Shown here in pieces: positions 1 to 5,146 of a stretch of DNA of 5,146 nt. Made by a program: the position numbers and the translations under genes. The notes beneath the pieces were generated by a model. The model was not told the origin of the DNA. It saw nothing but the letters and a program-made list of their open reading frames with translations, and did no database searches. Each line of letters begins with the position of its first letter. The stretch's first letter is position 1. Source of the DNA: Pseudomonadota bacterium. GTDB lineage: Bacteria; Pseudomonadota; Alphaproteobacteria; Rhizobiales; Beijerinckiaceae. Location of the stretch: positions 1-5,146 of the forward strand of contig JAEXUU010000865.1 of assembly GCA_023452965.1 (NCBI GenBank), read 5' to 3'.

Positions 1-486
1 CTCGTCGTGCAGACCGTCGAGACCACCGGCGTCGTGCTGGCGCTGGTGATGACGGCGGCGGCGCTCGGCTGGTGCCTGTCGATCTCGCGTATCCCGCAGA
101 CGGTCGGGCCGATGCTGGTCGATCTCGCCGGCAATCCGCTGGTCTTCCTCCTGATCGTCAACCTGCTGCTGCTCTTCGTCGGCTGCTTCATGGAAGCCCT
201 GGCGGCGATGCTGATCCTGATCCCGATCCTGACGCCGGCGGCGGCCCAGTTCGGCATCGACCCGATCCAGTTCGGCCTGATCTTCGTGCTCAACCTGATG
301 ATCGGCACGATCACGCCGCCGGTCGGCGTCGTGCTCTTCGTGACCTCGAAGATCGCCAAGATCTCGTTCGAGGCGATGTCGCGGGCGATCGTGCTCTGGC
401 TGATCCCGCTGCTCGCCGTGCTCGCCGCGATCACGCTCTGGCCGCCGCTGACGACCTGGCTGCCGAATCTCGTTCTCGGCAAGTGA
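1..486 (+). CDS. TRAP transporter large permease (DctM family), C-terminal part, 5' truncated
   Basis: This is the last 161 residues of the large membrane subunit of a tripartite ATP-independent periplasmic transporter, which uses an ion gradient to import organic acids delivered by a periplasmic binding protein. The reading frame is open from base 1 and ends at TGA 484-486, so the true start lies to the left; the GTG at 7 is internal. The fragment is almost entirely hydrophobic, with likely membrane segments near residues 8-27, 47-79 (perhaps a re-entrant pair), 89-115 and 128-148. Family hallmarks are the GCFMEALAAMLILIPIL stretch (61-77) and the FGLIFVLNLMIGTITPPVG block (91-109), which matches the conserved DctM loop ending in TPPVG. 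Full-length members are about 425 residues, so roughly 60% is missing. The small permease and the binding protein are presumably upstream, outside the window. The substrate cannot be told from this part. The family call is firm. Confidence 0.93.
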   Translation, partial: LVVQTVETTGVVLALVMTAAALGWCLSISRIPQTVGPMLVDLAGNPLVFLLIVNLLLLFVGCFMEALAAMLILIPILTPAAAQFGIDPIQFGLIFVLNLMIGTITPPVGVVLFVTSKIAKISFEAMSRAIVLWLIPLLAVLAAITLWPPLTTWLPNLVLGK

Positions 487-496
487 ACGCACCGCA

Positions 497-519
497 GCGC
501 CCGGCGGCATGCCGGGCGC
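497..519 (+). terminator. GC-rich hairpin just after the TRAP permease gene
   Basis: A perfect 9-bp all-G/C stem (497-505 pairing with 511-519) closes a 5-base loop GGCAT and begins 10 bases after the TRAP stop codon. The position suits a 3'-end or terminator structure. No real T-run follows, only CTGTGCTCTTG, so intrinsic termination is uncertain; it may stabilise the mRNA end or act with Rho. Confidence 0.5.
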
Positions 520-534
520 CTGTGCTCTTGCGGT

Positions 535-562
535 GCCCCGAAAGATCGATTCTTCTCGGGGC
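535..562 (+). other. Second hairpin in the TRAP permease / ligase gap
   Basis: The arm GCCCCGAAAGA (535-545) pairs with TCTT (551-554) and TCGGGGC (556-562), leaving a single bulged C at 555 and a 5-base loop TCGAT. This gives 11 base pairs with one bulge. It sits 15 bases after the first hairpin and about 50 bases before the ligase start. It could be a second terminator half or a leader structure for the ligase mRNA; no T-run follows. Confidence 0.4.
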
Positions 563-599
563 TGTCGCAGCGCCACGCAGAGGGCGCGACGAGAGAGCG

Positions 600-606
600 G
601 GAGGAG
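600..606 (+). promoter_or_regulatory. Strong Shine-Dalgarno that fixes the TTG start of the ligase
   Basis: GGAGGAG lies 6 bases before the TTG at 613, close to ideal spacing and match to the 16S rRNA 3' end. No ATG or GTG in the correct frame lies near it, so this site supports translation starting at TTG. Confidence 0.75.
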
Positions 607-612
607 ACGGGT

Positions 613-2316
613 TTGCAGTTGCAGGAAGCCGCCTATCTGGCCGGGTTGCACGCGCTCTGGGACAAGGCCTGGCCGCCCGAGCTGCCGCGAAAGCCGCATT
701 ATCCGCTGGGCGAGATCGCGATCAGCGAGCATCTCAGGGAATGGGCGCGGCGTCAGCCGGAAAAGCCCGCCTGCATCTTTTACGGTACCGAGATCAGCTA
801 TGCCGAGCTCGACCGGCTGAGCGACCGTTTCGCAGCGCTGCTTACCGAGCATGGCGTGCGCCGCGGCGACCGGATCGCCGTCTTCCTGCCGAACTGCCCG
901 CAATTCATGATCGCCTTCTTCGGCATCCTGAAGCTCGGATGCGTGCACGTGCCGGTGAACCCGCTCTTCCGCGAGGCCGAGCTCGCCTATGAGCTCAACG
1001 ACACCGCGGCCGAAGTCGTCATCTGCCTGGACGCGCTGCTGCCGGTGCTGCGCAAGGTCCGCGGCGAAACCTCGGTGAAGACGGTGTTCGTCACCGGCTT
1101 TGCCGATTTCATGCCGGCCGAGCCGAGCTTTCCGGCTCCCGCCGCGGTATTGCAGCCGCGTCTGCCGGCCGGGGAGGGCGAGAGCGAGCTGATGCCGGCG
1201 CTGGCGGCGGCTCGCGGCCCGGTGCCGGAGATCGTCCCCGATCTCGAGGCGGTCGCGGCGCTGAACTATACCGGCGGCACCACCGGCATGCCGAAGGGCT
1301 GCGTCCATACGCAGGGCGACATGCTCTACACGGCGGCGACAGCGCTCGCGACCAGCTTCGCGCTGACGCCGGAGGATGTCGTCGTGAACTTCGTGCCGAT
1401 CTTCTGGATCGCCGGCGAGGATACTGGGCTGCTCTTCCCGATCGTCGCGGGAGCGACCGTCGTGCTGATGGCGCGCTGGGATCCGGTCGGCTTCATGGCG
1501 GCGGTCGAGCGCTACCGGGCGAGCTTTTCCTATCTGCTCGTCGACAACACGGTCGAGGTGCTCGAGCACGAGCGCGTGCGCGATTTCGACCTGACATCGC
1601 TGAAGCGGGTGCGGGTCTCCTCCTTCGTCAAGAAGCTCAACCCGGAGTTCCGCCGCCGCTGGCGCGAGCTCACCGGCGGCACCATGGTCGAGGCCGCCTG
1701 GGGCATGACCGAGACGCACACCATGGATTCGTTCAGCGTCGGCATGCAGCAGGACGACTTCGACCTTCTCTCGCAGCCGGTCTTCGTCGGGCTGCCCCAG
1801 GCCGGGACCGAGTTCAAGATCTGCGATTTCGAGACCGGCGCGCTGAAGCCGCTCGGCGAGGAGGGCGAAATCTGCATGCGCTCGCCCTCGCTGATGAAGG
1901 GCTACTGGAACAGACCGGAGGCGACCGCCGAGGCGATCCGCGGCGGCTTCCTGCACACCGGCGATATCGGCGTGATCGACACCGAGGGCTATCTGCACTT
2001 CCTCGGCCGACGCAAGGAGATGCTCAAGGTCAAGGGCATGAGCGTCTTCCCGGCCGAGATCGAGGCGCTGCTCGGCCAGCATCCGGCGATCGCCGGCTCC
2101 GGCGTGATCGGCCGCGAGGATGCCGAGCGCGGCCAGGTGCCGGTCGCCTATATCTGCCTCAACCCGGCGGCTGCCGAACAGCCGGACGAGGCTGCGCTGA
2201 CCGCCTGGTGCAAGGCGCGGATGGCCGCCTACAAGGTGCCGGAGATCCGCATCGTGCCCGCTCTGCCGATGACCGCGACCGGCAAGGTCAAGAAGGAGGA
2301 GCTGCGCACGCTGTGA
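613..2316 (+). CDS. Class I adenylate-forming acyl-CoA ligase (AMP-binding, FadD/CaiC-like)
   Basis: The 567-residue protein activates a carboxylic acid with ATP to an acyl-adenylate and transfers it to CoA in the cytoplasm. All core motifs of the ANL superfamily are visible: the phosphate-binding loop YTGGTTGMPKG (219-229), the WGMTE motif (363-367), the TGD aspartate D451 that contacts the AMP ribose, the hinge region GRRKEMLKVKG (465-475) with R466, and the C-terminal catalytic lysine K558 in TATGKVKKEEL. Length is normal for the family and both domains are intact. The A4-type motif reads PIFWIAGE (W265) where many acyl-CoA ligases have PxFH, which places it in a Trp-containing subgroup. 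There is no signal peptide or membrane segment. TTG at 613 is chosen because of the GGAGGAG site 6 bases before it. It lies 126 bp after the TRAP gene and 86 bp before the GGT-like gene, all on the same strand. The acyl substrate cannot be deduced; fatty, aryl or carnitine-like acids are all possible. Confidence 0.93.
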   Translation: MQLQEAAYLAGLHALWDKAWPPELPRKPHYPLGEIAISEHLREWARRQPEKPACIFYGTEISYAELDRLSDRFAALLTEHGVRRGDRIAVFLPNCPQFMIAFFGILKLGCVHVPVNPLFREAELAYELNDTAAEVVICLDALLPVLRKVRGETSVKTVFVTGFADFMPAEPSFPAPAAVLQPRLPAGEGESELMPALAAARGPVPEIVPDLEAVAALNYTGGTTGMPKGCVHTQGDMLYTAATALATSFALTPEDVVVNFVPIFWIAGEDTGLLFPIVAGATVVLMARWDPVGFMAAVERYRASFSYLLVDNTVEVLEHERVRDFDLTSLKRVRVSSFVKKLNPEFRRRWRELTGGTMVEAAWGMTETHTMDSFSVGMQQDDFDLLSQPVFVGLPQAGTEFKICDFETGALKPLGEEGEICMRSPSLMKGYWNRPEATAEAIRGGFLHTGDIGVIDTEGYLHFLGRRKEMLKVKGMSVFPAEIEALLGQHPAIAGSGVIGREDAERGQVPVAYICLNPAAAEQPDEAALTAWCKARMAAYKVPEIRIVPALPMTATGKVKKEELRTL

Positions 2317-2389
2317 ATGCGTGGCAGCCCTTCGCCGACGGCCGATGACCACGGCCGGCGGTCATGCCACCTTGGCGGCAAGATCGTCC

Positions 2390-2395
2390 GGAGAG
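2390..2395 (+). promoter_or_regulatory. Shine-Dalgarno that selects the ATG at 2403
   Basis: GGAGAG lies 7 bases before ATG 2403. The alternative in-frame ATG at 2364 has only weak GGCGG-like sequence ahead of it, and its added 13 residues do not look like GGT family sequence. This favours 2403 as the start. Confidence 0.65.
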
Positions 2396-2402
2396 ACCGA
2401 GC

Positions 2403-4010
2403 ATGACTGCCGCACCGCGCCGCGCCGAAGCCTATCGCACGCAGAACTGGAAGCTGGAAAAGCCGGCGGCGCGCGGGCGCGGCGGCATCGTCGTCTCGCA
2501 GAATCATGAGGCCGCTGCCGCCGGTGCCGCGATCCTCGAAGCCGGCGGCAACGCCGCCGATGCCGCGGGCGCGACGGCCTTTGCGCGGGCCGCGGTCGAG
2601 CCCTGGAACAGCGGGCTCGGCGGCATCGGTTTCGGCGTCGTGCTGAAGGCGGGCGAGAGCAAGGCTGAGGTCGTCGATTTCGGGCCGGTGGCCCCGCGCC
2701 GGGCCGATCCGGCGGATTATCCGCTGACCGGCGAGATGAAGCTCGATTTCTTCGCCTGGCCGGGCGTGGTCGGCGACCGCAACATCCACGGGCCGCTCTC
2801 CTTCTGCATCCCATCCTCGGTTGCCGGCTACAAGATGCTGAAGGAGCGCTTCGGCACGACGATGCCGGTCTCCGAACTGCTCCAGCCGGCGATCGCGCTC
2901 GCAAGGCGCGGTCTCGCGCTGGACTGGTACACGACGTTGAAGATCGCCTCATCAGCCTCGGTGCTGCGGTTCTATGAGGAGAGCGCCCGGATCTACCTGC
3001 CGGATGGTCTGCCGCCGGTCCCGCCCTATCAGGGCGTGCCGGGCTTCAGGCCGCTCGGCAATCTCGCGGCGACGCTGGAGCAGCTGGCCAAGGCCGGTCT
3101 CGACGATTTCTATCGTGGCGAGCTGGCGGGACGGCTTGCCGCCGATATCGCGGCAGCCGGCGGCGTCGTCGATGCGCAGGACCTCGCCGATTGCGTCGCC
3201 AGCGTGCGGGAGGCGCCGGTGATCGACTGGCGCGGGACGTATCGCATCCACACCGCCGGCGGGCTGACGGCGGCGCCGACCCTGCAGGCGGTGATCGAGG
3301 GGATGGCGAAGAGCAGGCCCGCAGCGGGCGGGCCCGATGCCGCCTGGTTCGCGAGGCTGTCGCAGGTGATGCGCGAGGCCTATTCGAGCCGGCTCGAAGG
3401 CCTCGGCGCGGCGCAAGCTGCGAAGGAGCCTGGCGAGACCTGCACCACCCATCTCACCGTGGTCGATCGCGAGGGCAATCTCGTCGCCCTGACCACGACG
3501 CTGCTGTCTTCCATGGGCAGCCGCTATGTCCTGCCCGAGACCGGCGTGCTGATGAACAACGGCATGATGTGGTTCGATCCGCGCCCGGGCAGCGCCAACG
3601 CGATCGCGCCGGGAGCTCGCCCCTTGTGCAATATGTGCCCGGTCGTGGTGACACCGGCCGATGGCGGCTGGCCGCGCCATGCCGCCGGCGCCTCGGGGGG
3701 ACGCCGGATCCTCGCCAGCGTCTACCAGACGCTTGCCTTCACGCTGGATTGCGGGATGGGCCTCGAGGAGGCCGCGCACCAGCCGCGCATCGACGTCTCC
3801 GGTCCGGACGGGGCCAGCGCCGATGCCCGCCTGCCGGAGGAGACGCTGGACGCGCTTGCGGCGGCGGGGCCGCTGACCGTGGTCGAGCACGGCGTGCTGC
3901 CGCTGAACTTCGCCTGCCCGAACATCATCCGGGCGGAGCAGGGCGCAGCGGAAGGGATCAGCGATGCTGCCTCGCCCTGGTCGGCGGCGGTGGCGGCGGG
4001 AACGGCGTAG
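2403..4010 (+). CDS. Gamma-glutamyltransferase-family Ntn hydrolase with an altered substrate pocket
   Basis: The 535-residue protein has the GGT fold, in which a precursor cleaves itself before a Thr to give large and small subunits, and that Thr then acts as nucleophile on amide bonds. The early block SQNHEAAAAGAAILEAGGNAADAA (about 35-58), the nucleophile region TCTTHLTVVDREGN with T348 aligned to E. coli T391, LMNNGMMWF (383-391) and the oxyanion pair G432-G433 in GASGGRRI are clear. From my manual alignment, residues that bind the glutamyl group in E. coli GGT are changed: R114 is G94, N411 is L368, Q430 is G387, D433 is W390 and S462-S463 is C409-N410. So fold and chemistry look kept but classical glutathione use is doubtful. 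There is no signal peptide, unlike periplasmic GGT, so it is probably cytoplasmic. It follows the ligase by 86 bp and may be co-transcribed. An upstream ATG at 2364 is the alternative start. Family is firm; substrate is unknown. Confidence 0.9.
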   Translation: MTAAPRRAEAYRTQNWKLEKPAARGRGGIVVSQNHEAAAAGAAILEAGGNAADAAGATAFARAAVEPWNSGLGGIGFGVVLKAGESKAEVVDFGPVAPRRADPADYPLTGEMKLDFFAWPGVVGDRNIHGPLSFCIPSSVAGYKMLKERFGTTMPVSELLQPAIALARRGLALDWYTTLKIASSASVLRFYEESARIYLPDGLPPVPPYQGVPGFRPLGNLAATLEQLAKAGLDDFYRGELAGRLAADIAAAGGVVDAQDLADCVASVREAPVIDWRGTYRIHTAGGLTAAPTLQAVIEGMAKSRPAAGGPDAAWFARLSQVMREAYSSRLEGLGAAQAAKEPGETCTTHLTVVDREGNLVALTTTLLSSMGSRYVLPETGVLMNNGMMWFDPRPGSANAIAPGARPLCNMCPVVVTPADGGWPRHAAGASGGRRILASVYQTLAFTLDCGMGLEEAAHQPRIDVSGPDGASADARLPEETLDALAAAGPLTVVEHGVLPLNFACPNIIRAEQGAAEGISDAASPWSAAVAAGTA

Positions 4011-4032
4011 GCGCACGAGCCACCGCGGTAGC

Positions 4033-4070
4033 ACCCCTCTCCTGGAAGGAGAGGGGTAGGGGTGAGGTGT
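4033..4070 (+). repeat. Palindromic intergenic repeat, copy 1 (hairpin plus G-rich tail)
   Basis: An 11-bp stem (4033-4043 with 4047-4057) closes a 3-base loop GGA. It is followed by a tail AGGGGTGAGGTGT (4058-4070). The same hairpin-plus-tail layout recurs in reverse orientation at 4139-4173, so this is a repeat unit and not a chance palindrome. Units of this CTCTCCT/AGGAGAG type are, from memory, scattered between genes in many Hyphomicrobiales genomes. It starts 22 bases after the GGT-like stop and could serve as its 3'-end structure. Confidence 0.75.
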
Positions 4071-4138
4071 TCGGGAGAGAAATTGTTGGCCTGAACGCGG
4101 CTGGGCGGTGAGCGCTCGCGGAGCTGGTCCGACGGCCT

Positions 4139-4173
4139 ACACCTCTCCCTGCCCTCTCCTTACAGGAGAGGGT
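4139..4173 (-). repeat. Palindromic intergenic repeat, copy 2 (inverted)
   Basis: Read on the minus strand this gives a 9-bp stem (4172-4164 with 4160-4152) around a 3-base loop GTA, then a tail ending AGAGGTGT. Aligned with copy 1, the stem is the same, the loop differs (GTA versus GGA) and the tail is nearly the same but two bases shorter. The opposed tails ACACCTC (4139-4145) and GAGGTGT (4064-4070) are complementary, so the two copies could also pair with each other into one large structure of about 140 bases. Confidence 0.75.
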
Positions 4174-4196
4174 TCCCCGCGCCTTACCGGCACGAG

Positions 4197-4230
4197 ATTC
4201 TCGGGTCAGCGCTGTGCGCCGCCCGAGAAT
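4197..4230. repeat. CCCGAGAAT hairpin, likely dispersed repeat or terminator of the minus-strand gene
   Basis: ATTCTCGGG (4197-4205) pairs with CCCGAGAAT (4222-4230) in a 9-bp stem; inside it GCGC (4209-4212) pairs with GCGC (4216-4219) around TGT. On the minus strand it starts 12 bases after the SBP stop codon. The flanking TGACG and GAGATTC context resembles a hairpin repeat I recall between genes in Bosea and Methylobacterium relatives, usually with a shorter loop. There is no T-run, so a terminator role is only inferred. Confidence 0.6.
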
Positions 4231-4242
4231 GACGGTGGGGCG

Positions 4243-5146
4243 TCAAACCCGCTTCAGCCCCCAGGGATAGGGCGCCGAGCCCGGCAGCATGCCGGTCAGG
4301 TCCTTGCGGTAGGCCGTCTTGATGACGAACTGGCCGAGCGGGATGGTGGCGCATTCCTCGAGTGCGAGCCGGCCCAGCGTGACGGCCGCCTTCTTCTGCG
4401 CCGCCTCGTCCGGCGCATAGAGCCATTCCTCGGCCAATTCCTCGGCCTTGGCATTGGTCCACCAGCCGAACCAGCCCTTCTCGCCCGGGCCGCGGACGAG
4501 ATTGGAGAGCGCCGGGTTGCCCCAGCCGACCGCCGCGCCGGTGGTGTGGAAGATGCTCCAGCCGCCCTTCTCGACCGGCTCGCGGCTGTTGCGGCGCTGG
4601 ATCACCGTGCCCCAGTCGCTCGCCGCCATCTCGACATTCATGCCCATCGACTTGAGCAGCTCGTAGGTGACGTCGCCGAGCGGGCCGATATCGGGGAAGT
4701 CGGTCGGGTTGATGATGACGACCTTCTCGCCCTTGTAGCCGGACTCCTTCAGCGCCGCCTTGGCCTTGTCGAGGCTCTGCGGCATCAGGTCCTCGAGCTC
4801 GCCGGTGTAGTAGGGCGTGCCGCGCCACCACAGGTTCCGGCAGATTTGCCAGGCGGTGGTGTCGTCGCCTTGCGAGGCCCGCATATAGTCTTCCTGGTTG
4901 ACGCCCATGCGGACGGCGGCGCGGACCTTGGGATTGTTGAAGGGCGGCTGCAGATGGTTCAGCCGCATGATCGAGCCGCGGCCGTTCTTGTCGATGACCT
5001 CGCGGGTGACGTCCGGGCTCCGCGCGAGCAGCGGCTGGAGGTCGGCGAGCGGGCGCTCCCACCAGTCGATCTCGCCCTTGTAGCCGGACTCCTTCAGCGC
5101 CGCCTTGGCCTTGTCGAGGCTCTGCGGCATCAGGTCCTCGAGCTCG
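4243..5146 (-). CDS. ABC transporter substrate-binding protein, family 5 (peptide/nickel type), C-terminal part, 5' truncated, with internal duplication
   Basis: The reading frame is open from the right edge and ends at 4243, giving at least 300 residues; the ATG at 5130 is internal because the frame continues through ELEDL before it. It is the C-terminal part of a periplasmic solute-binding protein feeding an ABC importer of oligopeptide/dipeptide type. Family features are the region around RLNHLQPPFNNPKVRAAV followed by VNQEDYMRA, the DLDKAK-like helix ending in SGYKGE, EKGGWSIFHTTG, and the typical end PYPWGLKRV. The signal peptide and first lobe are outside the window. Residues 1-25 (ending SGYKGE, then IDWWERP) repeat residues 116-140 exactly. 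Family members I recall have an ...NGE sequence before IDWWE, so the upstream part here is probably a duplicated or misjoined segment. If the join is real, the protein carries 115 extra residues and its fold is in doubt; if artefactual, the ordinary gene continues elsewhere. Solute unknown. Confidence 0.85.
   Translation of the reverse strand, partial: ELEDLMPQSLDKAKAALKESGYKGEIDWWERPLADLQPLLARSPDVTREVIDKNGRGSIMRLNHLQPPFNNPKVRAAVRMGVNQEDYMRASQGDDTTAWQICRNLWWRGTPYYTGELEDLMPQSLDKAKAALKESGYKGEKVVIINPTDFPDIGPLGDVTYELLKSMGMNVEMAASDWGTVIQRRNSREPVEKGGWSIFHTTGAAVGWGNPALSNLVRGPGEKGWFGWWTNAKAEELAEEWLYAPDEAAQKKAAVTLGRLALEECATIPLGQFVIKTAYRKDLTGMLPGSAPYPWGLKRV
4725..4801. repeat. 77-bp direct repeat, copy A (inside SBP gene)
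   Basis: Base-for-base identical to 5070-5146; base 4724 (T) differs from 5069 (A), which fixes the left boundary. The repeat encodes the SBP segment ELEDLMPQSLDKAK to SGYKGE in the same frame as copy B. Here it is followed in the protein by KVVIINP, the sequence expected in this family, so copy A looks like the native position. Confidence 0.95.
5070..5146. repeat. 77-bp direct repeat, copy B (reaches the window edge)
   Basis: Exact copy of 4725-4801, offset 345 bp (115 codons, in frame), running to the last base of the window. In the protein it is followed by IDWWERP instead of KVVIINP. The junction falls at GGCGAGA, a short sequence that could be shared between the two points joined. The repeat may continue beyond the window. 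Confidence 0.95.

Larger units (their letters stand above)
4011..4242. other. Convergent intergenic region made mostly of palindromic repeats
   Basis: These 232 bases separate the ends of two convergent genes and contain no credible ORF. They hold two inverted copies of a CCCTCTCCT-type hairpin unit (4033-4070 and 4139-4173), about 68 bases of unassigned sequence between them, and a third, unrelated hairpin at 4197-4230. No T-run typical of an intrinsic terminator follows any hairpin, although convergent genes would profit from bidirectional termination here. Confidence 0.7.

Noticed and set aside
72..992. 306-codon plus-strand ORF spanning the TRAP permease end and ligase start
   Set aside because: Shadow frame: it crosses a gene boundary and both hairpins, and has Asp/Arg/Ala-rich sequence without motifs.
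2345..2365. Hairpin ATGACC/GGTCAT around the upstream ATG at 2364
   Set aside because: Only 6 bp with a 9-base loop; expected by chance in GC-rich DNA and not persuasive as a regulatory element.
2229..2789. 186-codon ORF on the minus strand over the ligase/GGT-like boundary
   Set aside because: It overlaps two well-supported genes, has no recognisable motif, and is explained by high GC, which makes long shadow frames common.
2952..4034. 360-codon ORF on the minus strand opposite the GGT-like gene
   Set aside because: Arg/His/Gly-rich shadow of the real GGT frame with no domain; the plus frame carries catalytic motifs throughout.
4033..4173. CRISPR array or insertion sequence ends
   Set aside because: Only two units, in opposite orientation, with no spacers of regular size and no transposase; better explained as intergenic palindromic repeats.
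4184..5062. 292-codon ORF in another minus-strand frame over the SBP gene
   Set aside because: Low-complexity Arg/Ala/Gly translation, while the neighbouring frame encodes a clear SBP.
5128..5130. ATG at 5130 as the true start of the SBP gene
   Set aside because: The frame stays open to the window edge, no signal peptide or ribosome binding site is present, and the residues before it match the internal copy of the same segment.

Overview
The window is a GC-rich stretch with the codon usage (third positions mostly G or C) and gene content of a soil or rhizosphere alphaproteobacterium. The intergenic palindromes and protein styles fit Hyphomicrobiales (Bosea, Methylobacterium and relatives). 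The lineage is judged from recall of similar sequences, not from a search.

Layout: (1) 1-486, plus strand, the last 161 residues of a TRAP-transporter large permease (DctM family), cut by the left edge. (2) 487-612, a gap with two hairpins and a strong ribosome binding site. (3) 613-2316, plus strand, a complete class I adenylate-forming acyl-CoA ligase starting at TTG. (4) 2403-4010, plus strand, a complete gamma-glutamyltransferase-fold Ntn hydrolase. It keeps the autoprocessing/nucleophile Thr but has lost nearly all residues that grip the glutamate head group in classical GGT. (5) 4011-4242, a convergent intergenic region packed with palindromic repeats. (6) 4243-5146, minus strand, the C-terminal part of a family 5 (peptide/nickel type) ABC-transporter substrate-binding protein, running off the right edge.

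The three plus-strand genes suggest import of a small organic acid (TRAP), activation of a carboxylate as a CoA thioester (ligase) and amide or gamma-glutamyl-type bond hydrolysis/transfer (GGT-like). That is a plausible catabolic cluster for an unknown conjugated acid, but linkage is by position only. The SBP on the other strand belongs to a separate, convergent unit that would import peptide-like or other oligomeric solutes.

The most striking feature is structural. The last 77 bases of the window (5070-5146) are an exact, in-frame direct copy of 4725-4801 inside the SBP gene, offset by 345 bp. This is either the edge of a 115-codon tandem duplication or an assembly-graph artefact at a contig end. 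I see no RNA gene, CRISPR array, insertion sequence or phage gene, and no convincing undescribed multi-gene system.
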